In this document: positions 1 to 10,872 of the stretch, one piece after another | Numbering within the stretch: the stretch's first letter is position 1 | Layout: every line of letters starts with the position of its first letter | Assembly: GCA_023014335.1 (NCBI GenBank) | Contig: JAECYW010000004.1 | Coordinates: 744,001-808,000, forward strand | Reading direction: 5' to 3' | DNA from: Galerina marginata | Taxonomy: Eukaryota > Basidiomycota > Agaricomycetes > Agaricales > Galerinaceae | DNA: 64,000 nt | Made by a program: the position numbers and the translations under genes | Notes under the pieces: generated by a model | Told to the model about the DNA's origin: nothing | Database searches by the model: none | Seen by the model: only the letters and a program-made list of their open reading frames with translations

Positions 1-1157
1 AATTCTCCGCCGCCCAGGGCTAGACGCCCACACTCGGATATCTCTCCCGAGCAGGATACGGAAGAGACTGGTCGAAGCTCCCGAAGATATCCCACGCGCT
101 AGTCATTAGGAAGGCGCTTTTTTTCTTTTGGCAAAATATTCTACTTTCCGATGACCTGTATAGTTCGTTTGTTCCGGTTTCGTTTGAATATTCTCTCAGT
201 GGTTCCTCGCTCGTCGCTATGCATTTGCCTTCCTATTCAAGTTTCATTTTCTGTACCGAATATGCTTTTCGTTCTGCCTCGCGCCATTGACTTCTTTTCA
301 AGATGTATCTAGCTAGTTGCTGCCAAATTGTACCTATTCCCCGCCACTTTTAAATTAGTCACGATTGCAATTCTAGTGACATTTTGTACCTTCACCACGT
401 TTCATCGAAGCGGCCTCAGTCTGTCAAGGGTCCGCTCTCTCAAAATTCTGCCAGATCCAAAATGCTGTCAGACTTGGCACTAAATTGTGTTGTAAGATAA
501 GTTGCAAGCAGGCACGTTCTCTTTTCCCTACCGAAAGTTGAACTTCATCAAAAGGCTTTAGAGTCATTTCAGATAAACGAGTCGCTAAAGACTCAGGCTT
601 TCAATTTTGAGAGCAGAGAGAGCTGGGGGATGATGTGTTTGGAACATAGCAGGACTATAAGTTGAACTCCAGAGATCATTATTGAAAGAGTGTCAATTAT
701 AGAGAAAGACGAAAGTTGGGGAAGAGCCCACGGATAGACCTCGACGTCACGTGAATTAGCTACCTTCCGGCGCTTATTTTGATTCATATGAAAGCTCACG
801 CATACGAAGCGTTGGTGACGTAATTGACCAAAATACAATAAAGCTTCCTGAGGAATCCAGCCCAGATCCATTATCAGGGCGAAATAATGTCGCCAGGTCA
901 TTTTTTTAGCTTCCAATAAGCCCCTAATGATAACAGATTTTTTTGGCGGTGGAAAGTTCGAAATTTGGAGTTCCTTGAAGGGTGAATACGCTGAAGATTA
1001 TCTAAATAAGAGTTGAGAAATAAAGGGGGATTTATTCTTAGCGTTATGTATTCAAGTTGTCTCGTTGGAAAGATGGAATGCCTGATATAAGCACGAAATT
1101 AAATGCAGAGCCAATGGCTTCTCTGGCGCCTAGTTAACATTACATTTACTATGAATT
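1..1157. other. gene-free left edge
   Basis: No gene is supported here. Open frames are short, lack splice-linked neighbours and match nothing I recognise. The stretch is AT-rich and lies downstream of the membrane-protein gene that ends at 1158, so it may hold that gene's 3' UTR. Confidence 0.4.
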
Positions 1158-2569
1158 TTATTCCGGGATACATTCCAAAATGTCAACACCTGACCATTTA
1201 GTGACCTTTGAAGTCAAATTAGTGCTATCAACATCGTGAGTTTGGCTCACTACACTACCCGTCCCTGCGGAGACGACGAAGCTGGAAGGCCAGGTAAACT
1301 CCATGGAAGTACAACTCTCAACTTCCGTAACTTCCCCTTCAAGTTTGCGATTCACACGCATTTCCATTCTGCTATTGAGCATGACCACTAAGGTGTTTGC
1401 ATACATCTTGGAAAGAACAGTGGCTGTTGTCTGATAATATGCTGGCGTCATTGATCCTGGCTTGGATTTGGATTTGAAGCCCATAGGAACGACAACCAAC
1501 ATAATGTTGAGGATGGCCATGATTGCTGATGACCGTTTACCTTTTCATTAGCATTTTCCTGCTGCCAGCGTAGTGGGCACGTACCCGTCAAAGAGCCTGT
1601 TTCGATTGACAACCGAACCAGTTTTCGCAGACGCTTTCGTGTTTGTCCCTTCACTTGATCAATTGAGCGAGTGAGCTGCCACAGATATCAACGATCCGTC
1701 AGAATATCCAGGGCCGGAAGAGAGTTGGAAGTAGGAGAAAAACGAGAAAAATTGCTCACCAAATAGGTCATAGAAACAGCTATGATCAGATCGCACAACA
1801 CACTGCTCCCACCGCAGATCTGACAATGCGCAAAGGATAAATAAATCAGCTGTATGGTAAAATATGAATTCGAAGAGTTGCCTTACTGCGACAACAAGCT
1901 TTGAGCCACGATCCAGAAGCCGACTGAAACGCTTGACATGCCGCATCTCCACTCCAACCACAACAGACCCACCTAACTGTGCGACTGCCAGCTAAATTTC
2001 GCAAGTTAGCGGTTAGCTATTTAAAGCGGAATGCGCCCGTAAATATGCACACGCACGAAAGCGATGATAGCTCCAACCACCTTCGACCCACCGAGGGCGT
2101 TGATACGATAGACGTAAAACGCCTGCGAGACGAACGTCACTGTACATTGAACCCAATCAATATTTGTGGCCATGTAGGAAAGCGCCTTGATCCAAGATCT
2201 GACTCGTGAAGGAATTGAAATTTACGTACCAATCCCGGTGATGACGGGTACGATAAACCAAAGTGGACCAATTTCGTCTAGCAATGCCGGGTTCAAAAAC
2301 CCGGTGATGATGGTATTAAATACCGTCTCCGTAAAATAGACTGTTTGGAAGGTCTCGATGATGAAGACTCCGTAGATCAAACACTTCACCCATGCTTCGT
2401 CATTTGGAAAGGCGAGGTAGTATAGGTCTGTGAGGGCTCGGGTTAGGCCTTTGGTATTCAAGGCTCGAGAACTAACGCACAAACTTGGACCGAAAGAATT
2501 CCATAAAACCCCGAATTTAGCAGCAGCGATATCAACTGTGTTTCCGTGTGAGAGTTGAGCAGTTATCAC
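1158..2569 (-). CDS. DUF6534-like integral membrane protein
   Basis: Predicted multi-pass membrane protein of the large agaricomycete DUF6534 family; its biochemical role is unknown. Exons on the minus strand: 2427-2230, 2139-2057, 1976-1887, 1819-1760, 1675-1585 and 1525-1158, preceded by a first exon up to about 2569. All downstream phases agree. Family landmarks appear in order: LYYLAFPNDEAW, QAFYVYRINAL, VGVEMRHVKRF, GGSSVLCDLIIAVSMTYL, KLVRLSIETGSLT and KMYANTLVVMLNSR. The last two are the conserved end of the membrane core, before a hydrophilic tail. The 5' end is unresolved: no in-frame ATG precedes the first recognisable block, and the first membrane helix looks shortened. A short upstream exon or 5' decay is therefore possible. 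Family assignment is from memory of its sequence pattern. Confidence 0.75.
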
Positions 2570-4165
2570 AGCGACGGCGGGCAGCTCACCAGTGGCCCTG
2601 CGCTGGTGAGGAATTTAATTGGGACGTGAAGGGCTTAAGATCTAGACATCGACGTACATGCTCTGAAGGTCGGACATAACAGCCTCGAGCGACAACACCA
2701 AGAGCAGAGTGTACCTCCTCGGGCTCCCTCCTTTCCAGCGACAATAAAGCCGTGAGTCACCAGGAATTGCAGTGACTCGAACACAACGGCCTTTTCATGG
2801 AGTCGCCAACGAGGTCGGAGAGTGTTGATTATCAAGGTGGAATTCCATGGTGAATCCGTGTGGCCTGTTCTTTATAGCCATAGATTAACAGTAATCAATC
2901 CGAATATCCGATGTTGATGTTGCCTGCGCCTGCCAGTACCAAAATAAACACTCAGTACGGGAGAGAATCAAGGCTGCGCCTGAGATTACTTGGGGCTGAC
3001 GTCCTTAAGTAGGAGACAGCGCTCCCACAATACCCTAAGTGTATTATGCTAGACGAGCTTCACGTCGAGCGCTGAGCTCTTAGTCCCGGATTTAAAAATT
3101 CAGCGCTGTACCTCTGCGGAATAGACACAGGATGTGTAGATACAGGCAACATGATGGCCTGCAAATAGTTGAATTTAACTAAGGCTTGGACTGGATGCAG
3201 TCCATGGTGGTAAAAATACCCACCGCATGTCAATGGGGCCCGGGATGTTCTCATGTTCGGATACGTCCATAAGCGATATCGATGTCAATCGTAATAATAA
3301 CCAAGTCAGCAGACATAAGTACTTGGGTAAGTAGACTCAGAGGCCTGCGGTTTGCTTTGGACCTCTCTGAGTTCCATGACCTGACCACAGAAATTCCAAC
3401 GGGCGCTTATTTTATGTGTACCGCACCGTACCTATTCGATCGACCTGACTTGGGAGTTTTCGCACACCGAGAAGCCCGACGAAGATGATTTGATCTAATA
3501 GCAGGAGAAAAAACTTCAAGACTTGGTTGATCCGTGGGGCACAACCACTTGGCTAGTACAATAATACTTTCGATAAAGTATGTTTTTGAATGAAACAATA
3601 GTGGAGACAACGACCTGTCTGGGTGAATGATTTTCATAACGCCACCCATTTAAAAAGAGCACGCGATATCGCGGGTCACCGCCTGCCTGGAATAATTACT
3701 TGTTCCTTTTGCCATGGCGTTCCGTGGCCAGTGGTGGCTGCTGTACTTGGGAAGAGAATCGATCGGAGTCAGTCGGAGTTGATCTGGGTTCATTTTAACT
3801 CCGATGTTGATCAGCATCATTTCGACATCAACGCATCTTCTCTTATTCTCATTTGATTCTCACTTCAATTTCAAAGCTAGGCAAAGCAATGTTTTAGGAA
3901 CTCGAATCTTCATGCCTTCCGACCCCATAGAGGCGGCGTACAACAAAGCTCAGCCCGGTGCAACACTAATTTGTATCCGGTCCATATCGGTTCGGCGATG
4001 ATTACATCTAATCCTTGGCTCTGCGCTCAAAACCCATCATGGCATGGCACTTCGCCCAGTCCACCTTCAATAAGCAGGAGAAAGCCAGTAAGCTAGCAAG
4101 CGTCCAAGCAAAGGACGTTCTTGCAGCTCTTCGTAGCCCCACCACAAGTTGAACCATTCAGAAAG
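2570..4165. other. intergenic, no supported gene
   Basis: About 1.6 kb between the membrane-protein gene (-) and the dehydrogenase (+). It should contain both 5' regions. Several short open frames exist on both strands, but none has recognisable content or consistent splice-linked extensions. A missing first exon of the membrane-protein gene could lie around 2600-2850. Confidence 0.4.
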
Positions 4166-5569
4166 ATGCCTTCCAGAAACTCAACCTTTGAAGACACCCT
4201 TGTAGATCTTCATGGCAAAGTTGCCATCGTCACTGGCGGAAAGTGGGTACAATATAATCACTATCACTTGATGGACAAGTGCATGCTGATGGCAAACAGT
4301 ACAGGCGTAGGATACGGTACAGTTCAGCTGCTAGTTCGTAAAGGCGCAAAGGTATGAATCGTCATGGACAGAACTACATCTTCTATGTGCTTTCCTGCAT
4401 GTCTGATCCACATCTTTATTTAGGTGTACTTGGCGGCACGCAACGAGCAGCGAGCACTCGACGCCATTCAAGAACTAAGGAAAGAATTCGGAACAACAGA
4501 TTCACAACCGGGTTCAGGAGGAAGTATCGACTGGTTACATCTGGACCTTTCGAGCCCGCGCCTGGCGAAGAAATCTGCGGAGGAGTTCCTGAGGAAGGAG
4601 ACGAGGCTTGATATCCTTGGTGAGTCCATGTCGCCCTTTTGATCGTACGCGTATTGACTCTTGAATTTCTGCATAGTGAATAATGCAGCGATGTACGTAT
4701 CATCTCAGCCCTTTGTGCTGCTTAAGTATTGACATTCCTATCGTTTCTCAGGGGAGCTTTGGGTCCGTACACGGTTGACGAAGATGGGTTGCTTGACCCC
4801 ATGGCTACGAAGTGTGTCAACCTCAGGCCTTATTTGAACTCAAGTAATTGACACACTCTTTCTCAGTCATGTCGGCCATTTCGTATTCACGGACACCCTT
4901 TTACCGTTGATGAAGACAACTTCAAAAGAAGAAGGGTCGGACGTTCGTATTGTCAATGTCCGTAAAGCTCGACTATCCGGCCAGGACTGAAGCTGAACTG
5001 TTTTTCAGCTTACTTCGCCTGTGCATGCCATAGTTGAAGTCGATTCTTTTGCTGGAAAAGACAGCCTCACCAAAGAATACGGGAGCTCGCTCAATGGACG
5101 ACTACAAACGTATGGTAAGTTTCATGCCGCAATTCAACATCACCCAATCTTGCCTAACCACAATCGCCCTCCCTTCAAAGCATATTCAAAGCTTGCCAAC
5201 ATTCTCCACATCAAAGAGCTGCAACGGCGTCTAGATTCGGAAAATCTCTCAATCACCTGCATCGCTGTGCATCCTGGCGCAGTGAAGACCGACGGAGCGA
5301 GTGGCTTCATCGCCAGCGTGCCATACATCGGAAAGCTGTTCTTGGCCATAGCCGGTCCTCTGTTCTTCTCGTCTTGGAGTAAAGGAGCGCACAACTCGGT
5401 GTTCGCTGCGGCCTCGATGGAGGTAAGGAAGAACAGGGACATGTATAGAGGCGCGTATCTCACCCCTGTTGGACGGGTTGCGAGACCTTCGAAGTCTGCG
5501 TTGGACGAGAGGTTGGCGAGTGAGTTGTATGATACGACGGAGCAGGTCTTGAGAGATTTGGGTATTTGA
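4166..5569 (+). CDS. short-chain dehydrogenase/reductase
   Basis: NAD(P)H-dependent SDR resembling fungal WW-domain-oxidoreductase/retinol-dehydrogenase-like enzymes; the substrate cannot be read from sequence. Exons 4166-4242, 4300-4351, 4424-4619, 4677-4692, 4752-4811, 4867-4957, 5009-5114 and 5181-5569 give 328 residues, normal for the family. The Rossmann cofactor motif GGNTGVGYG is assembled across intron 1. Next come LVNNAA (the NNA motif), NHVGHF, and the catalytic YAYSK (Tyr-x3-Lys). The Ala codon of that motif is split by intron 7. HPGAVKT follows, the usual PG motif after the active site. The fourth exon is only 16 nt. The C-terminal helix has a hydrophobic stretch near FLAIAGPLFF that may hold the protein on a membrane. 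The start is the first ATG in frame with the Rossmann fold. Confidence 0.9.
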
Positions 5570-5640
5570 GATTTGTGGGCATTATTGCAATTATAATTAG
5601 GCGTATAATAATAGGAAGTGTAATTCTATCCTTCTCCAGA

Positions 5641-6766
5641 TTAGAACATTAACGAGGAGACGATACCACCAGCCTTCCCAGCCTTTCCGCCCTTCTTCGC
5701 TGCAGCCTTGGCGGCAGAACCTAAATGTAAAATTCAGTATTCATCCCACTCCTCAAAGAACACCAAGCTCGTACTCACCGACCGGATTGACGACATAATC
5801 CAAGCCCTTCATAACCTTCCCCAGCTTCCCCACATTGGCATGTATCTTATTCGACGCAGCATTAGCCCCAATCGCCGCACCCTTGATCGCCATTGACAGA
5901 GGCTGCCCAACGCCAGGAATGAACTTGACGACTTTGGCCGCGACAGACGCGACGGCGGCGACGACTTTCAAGCCGACCTTGGCTACCTTCCCGATGACGG
6001 ATTTGATGGCTTTGCCGGCTTTTTGGAAGCCTGCTTTGGCTTTTTGGGCGAAGTGTTGGAAGCCGGCTTTGATTTTCTCCCCGGCTTTCTGGAGGTGGGC
6101 GTGTTTTAGGGATCTGTGGAGGTTGGAGTGTTGGGGGGTTGCTTACCTTGAAGGCTGCTTTTACGTTGACGTGGCGGCGGGACAGTCTGCGGGGGTCGCT
6201 GGCATCACGCTGTAGTTCGCCATCAGTTTATTATGTGGGTTGAAGAAGATAGAGGTCAGCGCACCTTGGCATATTCACGGTCCAAGTCCAGATCACGCTC
6301 ATCAAGGAAAGCAAGATCGTCGCGCTGCATCCATTCATTTCCTGTCAGCTTCATCTCGAAAAGGACTCCGTCATCATGCACACCTTGTTGTACTCGTCAT
6401 TTTCCACGTCGAAATCGCGTTCGTCAAACGTCGACAGATAGTCGCGCTACAAATGGATCGAATCGTATCAGGACCAGCTCATCCAGATTCCTTCCGCTCT
6501 GACGCACCGTGATATACTCAGGGTCCACTGTGTCGAATGCTCGCTCGCGAAGAGATCTTGCGAAGAGACCACCTTCAGAGTCGTCGTACCGTGTGGCCAT
6601 TCCAGAGCTACGGATGTCGTTAATCTTTGACCAACAAACCCCAAGCTTGTGTGCCTACTTACCTAGAGATGCGCTCTGGAAGAGGCGCAGCCGTCACGAG
6701 GAAGGAGGACAGCCCGAGGAAGAAGAGGAAGAGAGATACGAGACCAGCTCGTGTCATGCAGGACAT
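5641..6766 (-). CDS. secreted repeat-exon protein with Lys-Arg junctions and cationic tail
   Basis: Unknown function. Exons 6766-6663, 6607-6508, 6446-6384, 6324-6265, 6209-6147, 6088-5779 and 5720-5641 give 259 residues without a frame break. Residues 1-27 form a signal peptide (hydrophobic LVSLFLFFLGLSSFL, then VTAA before Pro). Exons 3, 4 and 5 are phase-0 units of 21, 20 and 21 codons, each opening with Arg-Asp. Exons 3 and 4 are similar acidic repeats and both end in Lys, so each exon junction makes a Lys-Arg pair (K89-R90, K109-R110), a Kex2-type site. Residues 131-259 switch to a Cys-free Lys/Ala/Gly-rich region with amphipathic helices around a FIPGVG motif (about 186-191). Similar architecture occurs among unnamed agaricomycete small secreted proteins. 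A processed precursor releasing a cationic peptide is inference. Start: first ATG, with a second in-frame ATG at 6757. Confidence 0.8.
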
Positions 6767-7457
6767 TCAGTTGTTATCGACGACCAGCGTCTTGTCTGTG
6801 TCAGTTCCGAGTCGGGGGGGATGAAGTCTGCTTCAGGGAGCAGCTCCCTTCCGCGTCCTCTTATATAAAACTTCCATATAGATAATGAAATGGATATTCA
6901 GGGCGAGGAGCCCCTGTAATAATCCGATCCGATCTGCGAAACCGATGCTTGGCTAGTTTTGTAGTTCGGGACAGGGAGGCGCGGCGCTCCTTTAGGGTTT
7001 CGTCGGCTTGGAAATGAGGCGCACGCGCCGTGAACAATCCGGAGGCGGGCATCTCGGCACACGGTTTATGATAACTTTATTAGGGTCAGACGGACCGGGA
7101 GCGGAGGTGCGGACGGCGGACAGGCGCCGGCGGGAGTTGTAACAGGAGGCGGCGGTATTCCTGTGCGCACCGCTTCTTCACAATCTCCGAGTCTAAGGCC
7201 AACTCGGAGGGGCAGTTACACGGGTAGTAACGGCGTAGCACTGTCTGGACTCTCCCTGAGGCTTTTGGGTTTACAGCCGTAGGTATCGTAGTTAGGGAGC
7301 CCTCGACCGACAGTTATAACACATGGAGATTCCGAGTCCACGTCTAAGCGCCGTCGGGAAGAGTGAATATATGCACAAAATGCACTCTTGAGAAATTTCC
7401 TTCACGAGGAGCAAAAATATTGGATGTAATAGAAGGGCAAATGCTGGAGGCTGGCAA
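6767..7457. other. divergent intergenic region
   Basis: Separates the secreted repeat-exon gene (-) from the first F-box gene (+), so it should hold both promoters. Apart from the TATA-like box near 6860 I see no gene or repeat. Confidence 0.4.
6860..6867 (-). promoter_or_regulatory. TATA-like box
   Basis: TATATAAG on the minus strand, about 95 bases upstream of the ATG of the secreted repeat-exon gene. The spacing fits a core promoter. No other element was identified. Confidence 0.4.
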
Positions 7458-9161
7458 ATGTCAAATTGGACCTCCGTTTTGCAACTCACCCACGATGCTG
7501 CGCTTCAATTGCGACTTTCATCTCCTGGCGCACCCATGCAGCCGTCGTCTGCAGCACTTCCGCCCACAGGATCAGTTCAGCTACCCACAGGCCAACAAGA
7601 TGGAGTACCTATCTTCAAGTTAGATCGTGATCTATTATGGCATATCTTCATGATAAACACAGATACCGCCGTCCTTAGACCAGGCGGCTATCGTGCTCAA
7701 ACAACTTTGCCTGCCACATTCAGCGCGCTTACCACTGCGCGCCGGACATCTCAGGTTTGCAGACATTGGCGTGATATCGTGCTCAACTCGTCGTCGTTGT
7801 GGGGTAGATGCGTTGACCTCGAGCAACTGGGTCAGGAGCATCCTCATTGGAGAAACGAAGTTCTGCTTAGAACAGGCCAGTCACCGCTGCATGTCAAAGG
7901 AATCGTAGCTACACCAGATGAAGCAATGTTTTTGCTCTCTCTCCTAGACAGCAACTGGGAGCGAATCCGTCAGCTACACATTGCAATCGTGGACGACAGT
8001 GCTGTCAACGACACCAGGTGGAGTGTATTGCTTCGACCTGCTCCGATCGTCGAGTCGGTCGTTATAGCCTTCGACGCTGAAGTTCCCAACATTCTTTCGA
8101 CCCAAAACAGCACCATTTTCGCTGACCACGCTCCTGCCTTAGTCTGGTTCACTTCTTCCAACATCCTCTTCAGGATGCCTTCATCCTCGCTCCCTCATCT
8201 TCGTCATCTAGAACTCAAAGGAAAATTCACAGTCGCTCAACTGTTAAGCGGTCTTCTCCAGATGTTGCGCCTAGAATATCTTTCCATAGACCTGGATCGG
8301 TACCGAGACATCGAAGAAAGTCCCATGTCGTTATTGCCTCACACCAATTCTCCCCGCCTTTCACATATCACATTGGTTGGCACCATCGTAGAATGCCTAA
8401 CGTTGTTGGAACACATTGCCCCAGCGCCAGGATGCAGTTTGGTTTTGAAGGCCTCTCGTGATGCTTGGGATGCAGACATGCTGCGCTTTGGAGTACCCGG
8501 GACGCTGTTTCGCTATGCCAAGAGTTTCTTTGACTCTTATATAGTATCAACATTGGCCTTAAAGCTTCGACGGTCCTGGTTTGTTCTCAGATGCGAGGAG
8601 ATGGTAGTCCCAGTCCCTCCCTCCGATTCAGAATTACAGCTGTCTCCAGAGTTTTCCGTCGACATCGACTATAGCATCGTTCCTCTCCCCCTGGATTCTC
8701 TATTCTATCTCTTCTCCACTTGCCGGTTGCACAAAGTCACCACCTTGACGATACAGCCTCTGTTCACAGAGTCCGAATTCGGCACCGCCAATTTCACCCC
8801 TTTTATCTCATCCCTTCGTTCCCTCGAGACCTTGGAGACGACACAAGCTCTCTTTGACATTCTTTTCAGGACAGACGAAACTCGGCCCGTCCTTCCCTCT
8901 CTCAAGACCCTCATATATAAATTTTATATCCCATTCCCGTCAGAATCTATGAAGAACTTTCTTTCCCGAAGGCGGGAACTTGGGATTCCAATACAAAATC
9001 TCGAACTATCAACCCCATATTACCCATATTACCAGGACATGCGGCTTCTTGATACTGTGACCGGTCTCATGTTGAAATGGAAAAATGGCGATGTAGTAGA
9101 GGAGTATATTTGCGGCAGTGGCAATCCAGAATGCCTCAACCTCGCGATGAATATTTCCTAG
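7458..9161 (+). CDS. F-box/LRR-like protein, paralog 1
   Basis: Predicted substrate-recognition subunit of an SCF-type ubiquitin ligase; the target is unknown. Single exon, 567 residues. The N-terminal F-box-like segment runs about residues 50-120: KLDRDLLWHIFM, then the diagnostic VCRHWRD and SSLWGRCVDL. The rest is Leu-rich with irregular repeats, as in agaricomycete F-box proteins. It is clearly paralogous to the two minus-strand genes at 13406 and 15587. They share LLRTGQSPLHVKGI, FADHAPALVWF-like and EYICGSGNPE-like blocks, and all three end shortly after the last block. ATG at 7458 is the first in frame. The tandem TIR elements begin 81 bases beyond the stop. Confidence 0.85.
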   Translation: MSNWTSVLQLTHDAALQLRLSSPGAPMQPSSAALPPTGSVQLPTGQQDGVPIFKLDRDLLWHIFMINTDTAVLRPGGYRAQTTLPATFSALTTARRTSQVCRHWRDIVLNSSSLWGRCVDLEQLGQEHPHWRNEVLLRTGQSPLHVKGIVATPDEAMFLLSLLDSNWERIRQLHIAIVDDSAVNDTRWSVLLRPAPIVESVVIAFDAEVPNILSTQNSTIFADHAPALVWFTSSNILFRMPSSSLPHLRHLELKGKFTVAQLLSGLLQMLRLEYLSIDLDRYRDIEESPMSLLPHTNSPRLSHITLVGTIVECLTLLEHIAPAPGCSLVLKASRDAWDADMLRFGVPGTLFRYAKSFFDSYIVSTLALKLRRSWFVLRCEEMVVPVPPSDSELQLSPEFSVDIDYSIVPLPLDSLFYLFSTCRLHKVTTLTIQPLFTESEFGTANFTPFISSLRSLETLETTQALFDILFRTDETRPVLPSLKTLIYKFYIPFPSESMKNFLSRRRELGIPIQNLELSTPYYPYYQDMRLLDTVTGLMLKWKNGDVVEEYICGSGNPECLNLAMNIS

Positions 9162-9234
9162 GGGTACATCTGTAGCTATATAGAAATTCGCAGTAGGGAA
9201 GGCGCCGGAGAACTTTACACATTAATTATCGCTC

Positions 9235-9242
9235 GAAAAAAC
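9235..9242 (+). repeat. 8-bp target-site duplication, left copy
   Basis: GAAAAAAC directly abuts the left terminus of the first TIR element. The same eight bases follow the right terminus of the second copy at 10865. The sequence is low-complexity, which weakens the evidence somewhat. Confidence 0.6.
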
Positions 9243-10050
9243 GGCTCACATTCGATAGGTGTGGGCCAACTAAGACTTAACTGAGTTTGAAATTGATATA
9301 GTTCACGTGGAGGTGCAGTCACATGACCATCTCTCTGCGTGAATTCTATTGTGTTGCACCATTTCCGAATGAAAGACAAGAGTACTCGAAAATTCTAACC
9401 ACCCAAATAAATGAGATTCTAATTAACTACTGTCTACTAGAAAATTTGAATTTTTGGAAGAATCTGCGAGCCACCAGTAGAGAATTTCTGGGGATTTCAT
9501 GTACCTAATTTATCACCCGATATGTCAACAGCTGCTCAGGTATTTAAGAAAAAAAACTTTGAAGAGTATTTAGGAGTACTGAGTATGACATTGAGATGCC
9601 TTAAAATGACCAGCTGCGCGCGAAGCGCGCTCGAAAAAAAAAGGTTATACCTGTGTTTTTGCTATTTCACCTGAGAGAAGAAATTTTTTAAATCAGAATA
9701 AAGGGTTCACATTTAATTTTAAAAACAAGGAAACAAGAGTTCACAAGATCCACTTTTTAAGAAAGCAAAGATATTGATACAGGCGCGAAGCGCGAGAGAA
9801 AAATCGTGCATATTTGGTACATTTTACCATGCTGACCAAGTCTATCGGTCTCTGCGCGCGAAGCGCGCTCGCAAAAAATGTCCTATTTTGTGTCTTGTAT
9901 TCCCGAGGCCTCGCAAGGGGATTCTCAGATTCTTAGAGATTTAATTGAATGTGGGTGGTCTTAATTAATTATTCCCTTCCCCTCTCTTCCGATTTAATTT
10001 ATTTAATTTTATTTAATATTTGGCCCCACCACACCTATATAATGCGAGCC
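9243..10050 (+). mobile_element. non-autonomous TIR DNA element, copy 1 (808 bp)
   Basis: Non-autonomous DNA transposon or long MITE. It opens with GGCTCACATT..ATAGGTGTGG and closes with the imperfect inverted copy (reverse complement GGCTCGCATT..ATAGGTGTGG); about 19 of the first 22 positions match. No transposase or long open frame is present; a 61-codon frame is the longest. The interior is AT-rich and carries three GC-only palindromes of the form GCGC-GCGAAGC-GCGC (near 9616-9630, 9783-9794 and 9854-9868). An 8-bp target duplication is typical of the hAT superfamily, but the termini are not diagnostic. A second, apparently identical copy follows after 6 bases. Confidence 0.75.
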
Positions 10051-10056
10051 AAAAAC

Positions 10057-10864
10057 GGCTCACATTCGATAGGTGTGGGCCAACTAAGACTTAACTGAGT
10101 TTGAAATTGATATAGTTCACGTGGAGGTGCAGTCACATGACCATCTCTCTGCGTGAATTCTATTGTGTTGCACCATTTCCGAATGAAAGACAAGAGTACT
10201 CGAAAATTCTAACCACCCAAATAAATGAGATTCTAATTAACTACTGTCTACTAGAAAATTTGAATTTTTGGAAGAATCTGCGAGCCACCAGTAGAGAATT
10301 TCTGGGGATTTCATGTACCTAATTTATCACCCGATATGTCAACAGCTGCTCAGGTATTTAAGAAAAAAAACTTTGAAGAGTATTTAGGAGTACTGAGTAT
10401 GACATTGAGATGCCTTAAAATGACCAGCTGCGCGCGAAGCGCGCTCGAAAAAAAAAGGTTATACCTGTGTTTTTGCTATTTCACCTGAGAGAAGAAATTT
10501 TTTAAATCAGAATAAAGGGTTCACATTTAATTTTAAAAACAAGGAAACAAGAGTTCACAAGATCCACTTTTTAAGAAAGCAAAGATATTGATACAGGCGC
10601 GAAGCGCGAGAGAAAAATCGTGCATATTTGGTACATTTTACCATGCTGACCAAGTCTATCGGTCTCTGCGCGCGAAGCGCGCTCGCAAAAAATGTCCTAT
10701 TTTGTGTCTTGTATTCCCGAGGCCTCGCAAGGGGATTCTCAGATTCTTAGAGATTTAATTGAATGTGGGTGGTCTTAATTAATTATTCCCTTCCCCTCTC
10801 TTCCGATTTAATTTATTTAATTTTATTTAATATTTGGCCCCACCACACCTATATAATGCGAGCC
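10057..10864 (+). mobile_element. non-autonomous TIR DNA element, copy 2 (808 bp)
   Basis: Direct repeat of the preceding element at a period of exactly 814 bp (808 bp element plus the 6-bp spacer AAAAAC). Both ends and every landmark keep this offset, and I see no substitution or indel, so the duplication is very recent or is an assembly artefact. The three GC-only palindromes recur. The right terminus ends in GAGCC followed by the right target-site copy. Confidence 0.75.
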
Positions 10865-10872
10865 GAAAAAAC
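10865..10872 (+). repeat. 8-bp target-site duplication, right copy
   Basis: GAAAAAAC directly after the right terminus of element copy 2, matching the eight bases left of copy 1. The outer pair therefore brackets the whole tandem array, while the inner spacer is a 6-base remnant. Confidence 0.6.

Noticed and set aside
9323..9508. 61-codon frame in each TIR element
   Set aside because: Too short, no transposase motif and identical in both copies only because the whole element is duplicated.
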